The notes: a model not told the origin generated them from the sequence alone. A stretch of 64,000 bases of DNA from Gp1-AA122 sp036378535 (GCA_036378535.1 DASUWH010000059.1:62001-126000); one strand, 5' to 3'; positions 28,284-37,101 are shown, numbered from the stretch's first letter. Program-made: numbers and translations.

Positions 28284-29150
28284 ATGTTCTTCCTTCATCT
28301 CCACCCCTGCGAGGAACTCTTGCACAAGGTAGGTTGGTTCAGATCAGCGGACGTAAGTTTCGTGTGTTTGCAATCGGCCGTATTCTGCGCGCAATGTGAA
28401 GTCATTAGCCAGAACAACACGCCCTATTGCCTGGCGTGCGGCAGCCAGGCTTTGCTCAGCCTGTCGCGTGTTCTGGGAGGTTCACTGCATGGACAGAACA
28501 CCGCGCGCCTGATTGCTGATGCCGAGCTAGATAAATTAGTCCGTGAGTTGATCAGCACGGTGCCGCCGGCGGTGCAGGACGCGCAACATTCTGCCGCCGG
28601 CCTTCACCCTCGCCACTCGCACCATTTGCGGCCGTCCAGTTCGGATCCCGCTCATCGCATCCTGCAACAGCCGGATCTGGATCTAGCGGGATTAGATTTG
28701 GATCCCACGATCAGTTTGATTGCGGAGCGCGCTCAGGCCATCACCTCCGCTACCGGAGCGGCACTGGCGTTGCGCCGTGGCAAGGAGATTGTTTGTCGTG
28801 CTCGCGCTGGGCGTACCGCGCCCGACTTGGGCGTTCGTCTGCAAACTGATACCGGCATTTCCGCCGAATGTGTGCGCACGGGGGAAGTGCTGGTCTGCGG
28901 CGATGCCGAATCCGATGCTCACGTTGACCGGGCTACTTGCCGTCGCTTAGGGGTGCGGAGCATCCTGGTAGCCCCACTGCGCTACTTCAAGCGTACCCTG
29001 GGCTTATTCGAGGTACTCTCGTCGCATGCGCATGCCTTCGACCATCAGGATGTGGCTACGATGCAGCTACTTGCCGGGATGACGGTAGCCGCCATTTCAC
29101 GCCGCGCCAGCCATGCCGAATCCTCCTCGGGGGTCCGGCAAGCCTCTTAG
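28284..29150 (+). CDS. Zinc-ribbon plus GAF domain protein
   Basis: A 288-residue putative cytoplasmic sensor. Near residues 35-52 four Cys form a small ribbon (FCAQCE ... YCLACGSQA). A polar linker rich in His/Ser follows (residues 85-140). Residues from about 145 to 275 form a GAF domain (AQAITSATGAALALRRG, AECVRTGEVLVCGDAESD, GVRSILVAPLRY, GLFEVLSSH). This GAF is closely related to the one in the PilZ protein encoded downstream, so the two probably arose by duplication. Ligand is unknown. The N-terminal 25 residues look poorly structured and the true start may be later, but before the first CxxC. Confidence 0.7.
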   Translation: MFFLHLHPCEELLHKVGWFRSADVSFVCLQSAVFCAQCEVISQNNTPYCLACGSQALLSLSRVLGGSLHGQNTARLIADAELDKLVRELISTVPPAVQDAQHSAAGLHPRHSHHLRPSSSDPAHRILQQPDLDLAGLDLDPTISLIAERAQAITSATGAALALRRGKEIVCRARAGRTAPDLGVRLQTDTGISAECVRTGEVLVCGDAESDAHVDRATCRRLGVRSILVAPLRYFKRTLGLFEVLSSHAHAFDHQDVATMQLLAGMTVAAISRRASHAESSSGVRQAS

Positions 29151-29264
29151 GTTCGCTCGCGAACAGCCAACAGCCTGGGAATAAAAAGTGCTGGTTCCCG
29201 GGCCGCCCGCAATTCACCTTTTTGTGATGATCGGCATCCGGGGTAATATGTAGCCATCCCGAAT

Positions 29265-30779
29265 ATGGCGACTTCCCCCCTGTCGATTTTTCAGGATGTA
29301 CCGAAACCCGGCGACCGCCGCCGTTCCGTCCGCCACAAAGTCCACAGTCCTGCCTACGCCAGCTTTAGCGGGATGGGTGGCGGCATGGTGCTTGACCTTA
29401 GCGAAGTGCGCGATATCAGTACCGAGGGCATGTGTTTGCAGGTCGATTCGCCCCTCGAGGTCAATCGCAACTTGAACATTGTCCTGGACCTGTCCGAGAC
29501 CAAGACCTACATCAACACGACCGGGACGGTCATTTGGACGGACGCCTCGGGCCGGTGCGGTTTGCGCTTCGGAAGCATGTCCGAAGCGGCGCGACGGCAG
29601 CTCAGTTCGTGGCTGCTGTTCAATACTCTGACTGCCCTCACAAAGTCGAATGAATCGAGTGCTGCGCCGGATTCACAACCGGTGGAAGCACCTCCGGCCG
29701 AGGCTGAGAGCCCTCATTTTGTGGCCGATGCGCCAACCTTGAACGCCATCCGCAGCCAGGTAGACGCGCTACGCGATCAACCGGCGGCCGCATTGGAGTT
29801 CCTGGCAGATCGGGCGCGTCTGTTGACGCGCGCCTCGGGAGCAGCTATCGCTCTCCGCGATGGCGAAGACATGGCCTGCCAGGCTTCTTCGGGAGAGGCG
29901 CCGGGCATAGGTGCGCGCTTCCATATCGGATCCGGTTTTTCCGGGGAATGCGTTCGTACGGCCAAGTTGCAGCGCTGCGACGATGCAGAGACGAATCCTC
30001 TGGTTGATCGCGAATCATGCCGGGCCTTAGGGATTCGGGCGATGATTGCGGCTCCCGTCCTTAGCTCGGGAAGCGTGATCGGGTTGCTCGAAGTTTTCTC
30101 TCCGCACCCGTATGCATTTGAAGAGAGCGATGCGATTGCGCTGGGCCGCTTAGCGGAAATTATTGCCAAGAGCGTGCCCGCAACCCCGGCTTCTCAACCC
30201 GCTGTGGTGTCGCCAGAGAAACAGCCAGCACAGGAAAAGTCCTTCCCTCGGGAGACCATTCTGCTGGTGGCGGCGATTGTGCTGATCGTCGTAGCAGTCG
30301 GTGCTTCCGTCACTCTGCTAATGCGCGGCCACAAGTCTCCAGCCGTTGTAGCGCCTGCCGTGCAGGAACAGCCTCAGCCCCAACCTCAACCCGCAACCTT
30401 GGCTGACCTTCGTCACTTTGCCGACATGGGTGATCCGGTCGCGCAATTCGCTCTTGGCGCGCGCTATGCGCAAGGAGACGAGGTAAAGCAGGATTATGCC
30501 GAGGCTGTTCACTGGTTCGAGAAAGCGGCGAATCAGGGTCATGTGGTCGCCCAGGCAACCCTGGGCGCTTATTATTGGGCAGGGCGGGGCGTCCCCGAAG
30601 ATCTCACCAAGGCATATTTCTGGTCTGTGCTGGCACGCGCGGGCGGAGATGAGGCCAGCAAATACCGAGTGGCCGCCCTGAGTTCTCGCATGAGCAAGAT
30701 CCAGGTAACCCAAGCCGAGCAACAAGCTAATGACTGGCTGCGCCAGCACCAGGGAACCGCGGACGCACATCTACGTTGA
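29265..30779 (+). CDS. PilZ - GAF - transmembrane - Sel1-repeat protein
   Basis: A 504-residue signalling protein with an unusual domain order. Residues about 15-112 are a PilZ domain with the c-di-GMP-binding pattern RRRSVRH and later DISTEGMCL, so it may bind c-di-GMP. Residues about 165-310 are a GAF domain related to the upstream gene. A single membrane helix lies at about 329-348 (ILLVAAIVLIVVAVGASVTL). The last 140 residues, predicted outside the cytoplasm, hold Sel1-like repeats (DPVAQFALGARYAQGDEV, VVAQATLGAYYWAGRGVPED). It could link c-di-GMP and a small-molecule signal to an envelope partner such as the nearby polysaccharide machinery; this is inference. Confidence 0.82.
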   Translation: MATSPLSIFQDVPKPGDRRRSVRHKVHSPAYASFSGMGGGMVLDLSEVRDISTEGMCLQVDSPLEVNRNLNIVLDLSETKTYINTTGTVIWTDASGRCGLRFGSMSEAARRQLSSWLLFNTLTALTKSNESSAAPDSQPVEAPPAEAESPHFVADAPTLNAIRSQVDALRDQPAAALEFLADRARLLTRASGAAIALRDGEDMACQASSGEAPGIGARFHIGSGFSGECVRTAKLQRCDDAETNPLVDRESCRALGIRAMIAAPVLSSGSVIGLLEVFSPHPYAFEESDAIALGRLAEIIAKSVPATPASQPAVVSPEKQPAQEKSFPRETILLVAAIVLIVVAVGASVTLLMRGHKSPAVVAPAVQEQPQPQPQPATLADLRHFADMGDPVAQFALGARYAQGDEVKQDYAEAVHWFEKAANQGHVVAQATLGAYYWAGRGVPEDLTKAYFWSVLARAGGDEASKYRVAALSSRMSKIQVTQAEQQANDWLRQHQGTADAHLR

Positions 30780-30786
30780 GGCGACT

Positions 30787-30952
30787 GGTCTCAGGTGTCA
30801 GGTCTCACGTCTCAGGTCTTGGGCCTCGCAAACCTGTTCTTTGAAACGGGAGCCGCCATCGCTGTTCATAATGGCGCACACCATCCCTTGGCAGCCGGAA
30901 CCACGCGACGGAGACCTGAGACCTGAGACCTGAGACCTGAGACCTGAGACCT
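30787..30952. repeat. Inverted pair of heptamer arrays (unit gagacct)
   Basis: Six perfect tandem copies of gagacct fill 30911-30952. The reverse complement, about five imperfect units of aggtctc, fills 30787-30820. The 90 bases between them are unique. The transcript could fold into a long hairpin, and the array resembles other 7-base arrays in the window in its 7-base period and its tYAG core. Confidence 0.85.
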
Positions 30953-30962
30953 CTGCTCTCCT

Positions 30963-31108
30963 TTAGGGAAACTCTGATTAAGCAGGCAAACACAAACACA
31001 AGGTCCCCCTCGGCTCCGCTCGGGGCAGGCTCTCGACTCCGCAGAATTGCCTTAAAAGCGGCAATTCTGCTGCGCTCGGGATGACACAAATGTAATCAGA
31101 GTTTCCTT
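30963..31108. repeat. Terminal-inverted-repeat element B, copy 2
   Basis: The ends ggaaactctgatta (30967-30980) and taatcagagtttcc (31093-31106) are a perfect 14-bp inverted repeat. The interior repeats the block of copy 1 (gcaggcaaacacaa, then ggtccc, then ctcgggatgaca), with an extra imperfect duplication of the cgactccgc segment. It has no coding capacity and looks like a miniature non-autonomous element or folded RNA unit. Confidence 0.8.
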
Positions 31109-31118
31109 TCGCGCTAAA

Positions 31119-32264
31119 ATGGACGTAGGTATTATGCCTTCCCTGCGCGAGATTGTTGACCAGCGGGTGCGGGAAGCCGCTCCGGAACTGGTCGAGAAAC
31201 TCGATCGGAACCGTATCCGCTGCTTCTCCTGCGGACACTGCTGCCCGATTCCGGAGGGCCAACCCGGCGTCTGCAAAGTCCGCTACAACAAAGGGGGGAC
31301 GCTGTACGTGCCCTGGGGGTACGTAGGCGGCGTGCAGTGTGATCCCATCGAGAAGAAGCCTTTCTTCCATGCCTATCCCGGCGCCCTGGCCTACAGCTTC
31401 GGCATGCTCGGATGCGACCTGCATTGTGCCTACTGCCAGAATTGGGTAACGTCGCAAGCGCTTCGCGATCCCAGCGCCGTCTCGCCACCCTTGGAAGCCA
31501 GGCCCGAGGAGTTAGTTTCCGATGCCTTGCGTCAAGGCGCGAAAGTCCTGGTCAGCACTTACAACGAACCCCTGATCACCAGCGAGTGGGCAGTAGAAAT
31601 TTTCAAGCAAGCCAAAGCAGCGGGTTTGCTGACTGCCTTCGTCTCCAACGGCAATGGCACGCCGCAGGTGCTGGAGTATCTGCGTCCGTGGATCGACCTG
31701 TACAAAGTCGATTTGAAGAGCTTTGATGACCGCCATTATCGTTCTCTGGGGGGACGTCTGGCGCCGATTCTCGAAACGATCCGGCGACTGCACGCCATGG
31801 GAATATGGGTTGAGATCGTAACCCTGCTTATCCCCGGCTTTAACGACTCGGATGACGAACTCAAAGGATTGACCGAGTTTCTAGTGAGCGTCTCAAGGGA
31901 TATTCCCTGGCATGTGACCGCATTCCACAAGGATTACAAAATGACCGACCCCAGCGATACGCGACCCGAGGACCTGCTGCAGGCGGTCGACATTGGGCGC
32001 CGGTCAGGCTTGCGTTTCGTGTATGCCGGCAACCTGGCTGGCAAGGTTGGTGACCTGGAGGACACCCATTGTCCCAACTGCAGCGCTGTGCTGGTCAAGC
32101 GCTACAGCTACCTGGTGCAGGATTACCGGCTCACTCCAGAAGGTGCTTGCCCCCATTGCGGCACCAAGGTGCCGGGCCGGTGGGCTACTGAGTTCGACGG
32201 CCAGATCGCCTCCGTTCCTTTTTTGCCGCGAAGAAGCTCCCGCCTGTTTACAATCAATCGTTAA
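31119..32264 (+). CDS. amrS: AmmeMemoRadiSam-system radical SAM enzyme AmrS
   Basis: A 381-residue radical SAM protein of the AmrS/PflA-like family. Extra N-terminal cysteines (CFSCGHCC, residues 35-42, and C52) precede the 4Fe-4S motif GCDLHCAYCQNW, with C99, C103 and C106 as ligands. VLVSTYNEPLITSEW and DLYKVDLKSFDDRHY follow as core motifs. A C-terminal zinc ribbon uses CPNC and CPHCGTKVPG. The partners usually linked to this family, AMMECR1 and Memo-like proteins, are not in the window. The reaction is not known with certainty. An ATG at 31134 is an alternative start. Confidence 0.88.
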   Translation: MDVGIMPSLREIVDQRVREAAPELVEKLDRNRIRCFSCGHCCPIPEGQPGVCKVRYNKGGTLYVPWGYVGGVQCDPIEKKPFFHAYPGALAYSFGMLGCDLHCAYCQNWVTSQALRDPSAVSPPLEARPEELVSDALRQGAKVLVSTYNEPLITSEWAVEIFKQAKAAGLLTAFVSNGNGTPQVLEYLRPWIDLYKVDLKSFDDRHYRSLGGRLAPILETIRRLHAMGIWVEIVTLLIPGFNDSDDELKGLTEFLVSVSRDIPWHVTAFHKDYKMTDPSDTRPEDLLQAVDIGRRSGLRFVYAGNLAGKVGDLEDTHCPNCSAVLVKRYSYLVQDYRLTPEGACPHCGTKVPGRWATEFDGQIASVPFLPRRSSRLFTINR

Positions 32265-32278
32265 TCTTCAACGCCGGG

Positions 32279-32881
32279 ATGCGCACAGCAAAGTTCGCAA
32301 CGATTGCGGTTTTGTGTTTGGGAGCGGTGGCCTGCTCGCCGCGCGATTTTCTTACGCGCCGCCTCGCCTCCGATTTGATTGCGGGCTCACCCAGCTTTAA
32401 AACACCGCAGCAGTTCTTTTTTCACCTCGGCGTCATCACCAACAAAGAGTATCTGTCTCCGGAATATCTCGTTCTGCAACGCCGCGGATGGATCACGGGC
32501 GCGAACACGCCGTGTCCTCCGCAAACGGCGCCCCCTCCGTGTTGGGACGTGGCACTGACTCCTATCGGAGTGGAGACTGTCCAGCCATTAATGCCCAAAG
32601 ACGCGGCAAATTCTCAGTATTTTCCGGTGACCACCGCCCAGCGCCAGCTGGTCGGTGTGACTGGAATCAGCCGCGCCGGGAATTCTGCCGACGTCGATTT
32701 CACCTGGAAATGGCTGCCGGTTAACGAGATTGGGGCCGCTCTAGTCGAAGGTAGCCTGGTGTACAAGTCCACTGTTGCTCTCAGGCACTACGATGACGGC
32801 TGGCGATTGCTGGAGGGCGCGCCTGTAAAAAGCAATCAGAGCATGGATGATGCGTTGAAAGATGCCGAACCAGCCCCATAA
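32279..32881 (+). CDS. Putative lipoprotein of unknown function
   Basis: A 200-residue protein with a lipoprotein signal: a basic start, a hydrophobic core and the lipobox LGAVAC, putting the lipidated Cys at position 19. The mature part is soluble, with a proline-rich Cys-containing segment (CPPQTAPPPCW) near residue 80 and a C-terminal beta-rich region (STVALRHYDDGWRLLEG) resembling small NTF2-like or DUF4878-like lipoproteins. It begins 14 bp after amrS and is likely co-transcribed. No family was recognised with confidence. Confidence 0.65.
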   Translation: MRTAKFATIAVLCLGAVACSPRDFLTRRLASDLIAGSPSFKTPQQFFFHLGVITNKEYLSPEYLVLQRRGWITGANTPCPPQTAPPPCWDVALTPIGVETVQPLMPKDAANSQYFPVTTAQRQLVGVTGISRAGNSADVDFTWKWLPVNEIGAALVEGSLVYKSTVALRHYDDGWRLLEGAPVKSNQSMDDALKDAEPAP

Positions 32882-32897
32882 GAGCAGGTTTCAGGTA

Positions 32898-33752
32898 TCA
32901 GTCGAAGACCACGGTTTTGTTTCCGTAGAGCAGAATGCGGTTCTGGATATGCCAGCGGACGGCGCGCGAGAGTACTACCTTTTCCAGATCGCGCCCTTTC
33001 TGTAGAAGATCCTCCAGGGTATCGCGATGAGAAATGCGGACCACGTCCTGTTCGATAATGGGACCGTCGTCGAGCACTTCGGTGACGTAGTGGCTGGTGG
33101 CGCCGATCAACTTCACCCCGCGCTGAAAGGCCTGGTGATAGGGCTTGGCCCCCACAAACGCGGGCAGAAAAGAATGATGGATGTTGATGATGCGTTGCGG
33201 ATATTTCTGTACAAAGTCATCCGAGAGGATCTGCATGTAGCGAGCTAATACGAGGAAATCCGCGGCGCTCTGAGCCACGATGCTCTGAATCCTTGCTTCC
33301 GCTTCGTGCTTGGAACTGTGGGTGACTTCGATCATTTCGTAGCGAATACCATCGAACTCCGCAATGGCCCGGTTGTCGGGGTGATTGGAGATGATCAGAG
33401 GTATGTCGCAGGCCAACTCTCCGCTGCGGTGCCGGTAGAGCAGATCCACAAGGCAGTGGTCATAACGGGAAACCATAATGACCATCCTGGGCCGATAGCT
33501 GGATTGCGCAAGACGCCAGCGAATCTGGAAGCGTTCCGCAACTGGAGCAAAAGCTTTCCCAAATTCTTCGGGCGCAATATCGAAGTCGGCCGGATCGAAT
33601 TCCACCCGCATGAGGAATAAGTTGGAACCTTCATCGGCATGCTCATCTGCGTGCAGGATGTTCCCGTTGTGGCGATAAATGAAATCCGCAACGCCTGCCA
33701 CGACTCCTTTGGTGTCTGGGCAACTAAGCAGAAGGATGCTGGTGTTCTTCAT
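32898..33752 (-). CDS. purU: Formyltetrahydrofolate deformylase
   Basis: A 284-residue enzyme hydrolysing 10-formyl-THF to formate and THF in the cytosol. The N-terminal ACT-like domain (ILLLSCPDTKGVVAGVADF, then NILHADEHADEGSNLF) covers residues 1-80. The formyltransferase-like catalytic domain has IIIS-type core VDLLYRHRSGEL, INIHHSFLPAFVGAKPYHQA and GATSHYVTEVLDDGPIIEQD, with the Asn-His-Asp catalytic set present. Length is standard. The gene lies 98 bp downstream of two oxidase genes on the same strand, and a GcvT-like gene is divergent from these; a role in releasing C1 units or formate from that pathway is inferred. Confidence 0.95.
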   Translation of the reverse strand: MKNTSILLLSCPDTKGVVAGVADFIYRHNGNILHADEHADEGSNLFLMRVEFDPADFDIAPEEFGKAFAPVAERFQIRWRLAQSSYRPRMVIMVSRYDHCLVDLLYRHRSGELACDIPLIISNHPDNRAIAEFDGIRYEMIEVTHSSKHEAEARIQSIVAQSAADFLVLARYMQILSDDFVQKYPQRIINIHHSFLPAFVGAKPYHQAFQRGVKLIGATSHYVTEVLDDGPIIEQDVVRISHRDTLEDLLQKGRDLEKVVLSRAVRWHIQNRILLYGNKTVVFD

Positions 33753-33756
33753 AAGC

Positions 33757-33858
33757 GAGTGGCTAGTGGATAGTGATTAGTTGATAGTTTCGGACACGTG
33801 AATCGTAAAGGATCAACTGTTAACTATCCACTAACCGCTGTCCACTAACACTAACCGC
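33757..33858. repeat. Inverted pair of heptamer arrays (unit tagtgga)
   Basis: Between purU and the oxidase gene, about five 7-base units of the type tagtgga/tagttga lie at 33757-33790, and the complementary taactatcca/cactaac units lie at 33815-33857. The right arm runs into the end of the oxidase gene and includes its stop codon (33851-33853). The two arms could form a long hairpin with a 24-base loop. Confidence 0.75.
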
Positions 33859-35440
33859 TTCTTTTCAGGTCCTTAACTATTTCCCGCGCGGCGTTGGCTC
33901 CCGAGCCCCCGGTCAAGCCGTCTCCCGGATGGGTGCCCGATCCACACAAGTACAAGTTCGTGATCGGAGTGCGATAGCGGGCCCAATCGAGCAGGGGACG
34001 CATGGTAAAGAACTGATCGAGCGCCAGTTCCCCGTGGAAGATATGTCCGCCCGTCAAGCCGTAGGTTTCTTCCAGATCTTTGGGCGTGATGATTTGCCCA
34101 TCAACGACGAGTCCCGGCAGACTGGGCGCATATTGCGCAAGGGTATTGGCGACGGTATCTCCCAAAGCGCTGCGCTGGCTGTTCCAATCGCCTTCCTTCA
34201 GCTTGAAGGGTGCATACTGCATGTAAACCGACATGACATGCTTGCCGGGCGGTGCGAGCGAGGGATCCGAGAGGGATGGGATCGTGATTTCCAGATACGG
34301 CTGGCGCGAAAATTTGCCATATTTGGATTCATCGAAGGCGCGTTCCAGGTAGTCAATTTCAGGGCCAATATGAATGCGCCCTTTCATGGCTCCATTGCTG
34401 CCCTTCAACGCGGTGAATTCAGGCAACGCGGAAAGGGCGAGATTGAGCTTGGCCACGGTGCCTGGCGCGCGATAATTCTTCACCTTCTGTACGAAATCCG
34501 GGGTCAAGTGAGTGGGATCGACGAGCTTGAGGAAGGTTCGCTTAGGATCGGCATTCGAGATCACAATCCTGGCCTCGATCTCGTCGCCGCTGGACAAGAC
34601 GATGCCGTTTGCGACGCCGTTCTTAATGCGGACTTCCTTCACCTCGGCGCCGGTGCGAATGTCCGCTCCGGCCTGCTTGGCGGCCGATGTCATCGCCTGC
34701 GTCAGCGCGCCCATGCCGCCGCCGGCATAGAACGCGGAGCCTGCGGGATGACTGTCTGCAGCTGCGCGAATCAGTAGAACCATGCTGCTTCCCGCGGACC
34801 AGGGACCCAGAAAGGTTCCGAAGATACCGCGCGCGGCGATGGTCGCACGCAGCAGTTCCGTCTCGAAGAATTCGGCGACGAGATCGGCCACGGCCATCGG
34901 TCCCCAGCGCAGCAGGCGGTACATATCTTTCTTGCCCAGCTTGCGGATGGCGCGGCCGGTTTGCAGCATGCCCCAGAGATCGCCACCCGAGGGATTATCA
35001 ATATCGGGAGGAAGGAGCCGCAGCGCGTCGCCGATTACCTTGCCGACTTTCTCGAGCGATTGCTGGAATTCCGCATACCTATTCGCATCTTTTTGCGAAA
35101 ACTTCGCGATCTCGGCGGCCGATCTTTGCGCGTCGTTGTAGAGGGTAAGTGCGCGTCCATCAGGGGTGAGCGCGACCGCGGCAACCTCGGGCGTAATCAG
35201 CTTTAGCCCGTGCCGCTCCAGGTCCATGTCACGGATAATGTCAGGCCGAATTGGACCGGCAGTGTGGGCCAGCGTGGAGCAGCGGAATCCGGGAGAAAAT
35301 TCTTCTGTGATGGCGGCTCCGCCGGTTTGCTGGCGTCGTTCCAGGACCAGGGGCTTGAAACCTGCCTTGGCGAGATAGAACGCGGTGACGAGCCCGTTGT
35401 GCCCGCCGCCAATAATGACAACCTCGCGCCGCTCCGGCAT
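33851..35440 (-). CDS. PYROXD2/phytoene-desaturase-like FAD oxidoreductase (copy 1)
   Basis: A 529-residue FAD-dependent amine-oxidase/phytoene-desaturase superfamily protein. The N-terminal dinucleotide motif is VVIIGGGHNGLVTAFYLAKA, followed by VLERRQQTGGAA. A central block GGGMGALTQAMTSAAKQAGA binds FAD, and the C-terminal motif LYLCGSGTHPGDGLTGGSG completes the site. It belongs to the PYROXD2-like branch, not to true carotenoid desaturases, since no crt genes are nearby. The natural substrate is unknown. It starts one base after the stop of a paralogue, so the two form an operon. Confidence 0.88.
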   Translation of the reverse strand: MPERREVVIIGGGHNGLVTAFYLAKAGFKPLVLERRQQTGGAAITEEFSPGFRCSTLAHTAGPIRPDIIRDMDLERHGLKLITPEVAAVALTPDGRALTLYNDAQRSAAEIAKFSQKDANRYAEFQQSLEKVGKVIGDALRLLPPDIDNPSGGDLWGMLQTGRAIRKLGKKDMYRLLRWGPMAVADLVAEFFETELLRATIAARGIFGTFLGPWSAGSSMVLLIRAAADSHPAGSAFYAGGGMGALTQAMTSAAKQAGADIRTGAEVKEVRIKNGVANGIVLSSGDEIEARIVISNADPKRTFLKLVDPTHLTPDFVQKVKNYRAPGTVAKLNLALSALPEFTALKGSNGAMKGRIHIGPEIDYLERAFDESKYGKFSRQPYLEITIPSLSDPSLAPPGKHVMSVYMQYAPFKLKEGDWNSQRSALGDTVANTLAQYAPSLPGLVVDGQIITPKDLEETYGLTGGHIFHGELALDQFFTMRPLLDWARYRTPITNLYLCGSGTHPGDGLTGGSGANAAREIVKDLKRSG

Positions 35441-35441
35441 A

Positions 35442-37052
35442 TTAAGCGGCCCCCTTGACGTCCTTCAGAATTTCCAGGGCCGCGAGCCGCCCATTGGCGC
35501 CCATGATGCCCCCGCCTGGATGCGTTGCCGATCCGCACATATATAAATTCTTGATCGGAGTGCGGTATTGCGCCCATCCCGGCACTGGGCGGAGAAAGAA
35601 CAGCTGCTCCAGCGAAAGCTCGCCCTGGAAGATGTTGCCTTCGCTCAATCCGAACTCGCGCTCGAGATCCAGCGGCGTAAGCACCTGCTTGCCGATGATG
35701 ATGTTCTTCAAGTTGGGGGCATACTCCGAGATCGTATCGATGACATTGTTGCCGAAAGCCTCGCGTTGCTCGTCCCAATTCAAACCCGGTTTCAGCTTGT
35801 ACGGTGCGTATTGCACGAAGCACGACAGCACATGTTTTCCGGGAGGCGCGACGGAGGGATCGGTCAGCGAGGGGATCACCATATCAATGTATGGCCGGCG
35901 CGAGAAGTTTCCGTACTTGGCGTCGTCGTAAGCGCGCTCCATGTATTCGACCGAGGGAGAAATCGAAATGGCTCCGCGCAAGTGCGCTCCCGGTCCGGGC
36001 ATGCACTTGAAATCGGGCAGGGCATCGAGAGCCATGTTCACTTTGCCCGAAGATCCGCGGAACTTATACCGGTTTACTTCTTCGACGAATTCGTCGGGCA
36101 GATTGCCGGGCTCCATGAGTTTTATGAACGTGAGCCGCGGGTCCACGCTGGAAGAAATAACGTCCGCATAGATCTCGTCGCCAGTCTGCAGAACCACGCC
36201 CTTCGCTCGCCCATCCTTCACGATGATTTTGGCGATGGGCGCCTTGGTACGAATCTCGGCGCCTGCTTCTTTGGCGGCGTCGCCAATGGAATTGGAAATT
36301 GCGCCGGTGCCGCCCCGGGCGAATCCCCAGGAGCGGAATGCGCCGTCAATTTCGCCCATATAGTGGTGGAGCAGCACGTAAGCTGTACCCGGTGAGCGCA
36401 CGCCCAGGAAAGTGCCGATGATGCCGGAGGCCGACATGGTGGCCTTGAGCACGTCGGTCTCAAACCACTGGTCGAGGAAGTCGACCGCGCTCATGGTCAT
36501 CAGTTGCACCTGGTTGTACTTGTCCTCGCTGGTCATGCCCTGGAAGCGCCTTCCGAGGAACAGCAGTTTCATCAGTTCGCGAGGATTGAGCGTGGTCGGA
36601 TCCGGCGGTACCATGCTGAGAATGGGCTTTACGAAGCGGCACATGGCCTGCATGGCCTTGCCGAATTCGTCGTAGGCCTCGGCGTCGAGCTTGGAATGAC
36701 GGGCAATCTCGCGGTGAGTTCTGCCATGGTCATTCACGCGCCAGAGATAATCGCCGCTGGGCATGGGGGTGAAGGTTCCATCGAGAGGGAGAATCTCAAG
36801 CCCGTGACGCGGAAGATCGAGATCGCGAATGATCTCCGGACGCAGCAGCGATACGACGTAGGAACATACAGAAAACTTAAATCCGGGAAAAATCTCTTCG
36901 GTGACGGCGGCGCCGCCGAGCACATGCCGCCGTTCGAGCACCAGAACTTTTTTGCCGGCGCGTGCCAGGTAGGCCGCGTTGACCAGGCCGTTATGGCCGC
37001 CGCCTATGACGATAACGTCGTATTTCGATCGTAATCCGTTTCCTACGGCCAT
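35442..37052 (-). CDS. PYROXD2/phytoene-desaturase-like FAD oxidoreductase (copy 2)
   Basis: A 536-residue paralogue of the downstream gene with the same layout: VIVIGGGHNGLVNAAYLARA, VLERRHVLGGAAVTEEIFPG, GTGAISNSIGDAAKEAGAEI and the C-terminal LYMCGSATHPGGGIMGANG. Tandem copies separated by one base suggest duplication and possibly a heteromeric enzyme. The immediate upstream region holds an array of 7-base repeats (37067-37101). The adjacent purU and the divergent GcvT-like gene hint at oxidative breakdown of an N-methyl compound, but no substrate can be shown. Confidence 0.88.
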   Translation of the reverse strand: MAVGNGLRSKYDVIVIGGGHNGLVNAAYLARAGKKVLVLERRHVLGGAAVTEEIFPGFKFSVCSYVVSLLRPEIIRDLDLPRHGLEILPLDGTFTPMPSGDYLWRVNDHGRTHREIARHSKLDAEAYDEFGKAMQAMCRFVKPILSMVPPDPTTLNPRELMKLLFLGRRFQGMTSEDKYNQVQLMTMSAVDFLDQWFETDVLKATMSASGIIGTFLGVRSPGTAYVLLHHYMGEIDGAFRSWGFARGGTGAISNSIGDAAKEAGAEIRTKAPIAKIIVKDGRAKGVVLQTGDEIYADVISSSVDPRLTFIKLMEPGNLPDEFVEEVNRYKFRGSSGKVNMALDALPDFKCMPGPGAHLRGAISISPSVEYMERAYDDAKYGNFSRRPYIDMVIPSLTDPSVAPPGKHVLSCFVQYAPYKLKPGLNWDEQREAFGNNVIDTISEYAPNLKNIIIGKQVLTPLDLEREFGLSEGNIFQGELSLEQLFFLRPVPGWAQYRTPIKNLYMCGSATHPGGGIMGANGRLAALEILKDVKGAA

Positions 37053-37066
37053 AATCCTCTCAAGAA

Positions 37067-37101
37067 CAGCTTTCAGCTCTCAGCTGTCAGCTCTCAGTTG
37101 T
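37067..37101. repeat. Heptamer array (unit cagctct)
   Basis: Five tandem 7-base units: cagcttt, cagctct, cagctgt, cagctct, cagttgt. The array starts 14 bases upstream of the start codon of the oxidase operon. No inverted partner was found within the next 150 bases. Confidence 0.85.

Larger units (their letters stand above)
30780..31118. other. Intergenic region made of two repeat structures
   Basis: No gene is seen in these 339 bases. The left part (30787-30952) is an inverted pair of 7-base arrays. The right part (30963-31108) is a copy of the terminal-inverted-repeat element B. Together they occupy nearly the whole gap between the PilZ protein gene and the AmrS gene, and leave about ten bases upstream of the latter for a conventional promoter. 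Confidence 0.7.

Noticed and set aside
30911..30952. Possible CRISPR array
   Set aside because: Units are 7 bases with no spacers, and no cas gene is present in the window.
33851..37052. Carotenoid synthesis genes (phytoene desaturases)
   Set aside because: Motifs fit the PYROXD2-like branch and no phytoene synthase or other crt gene is present.
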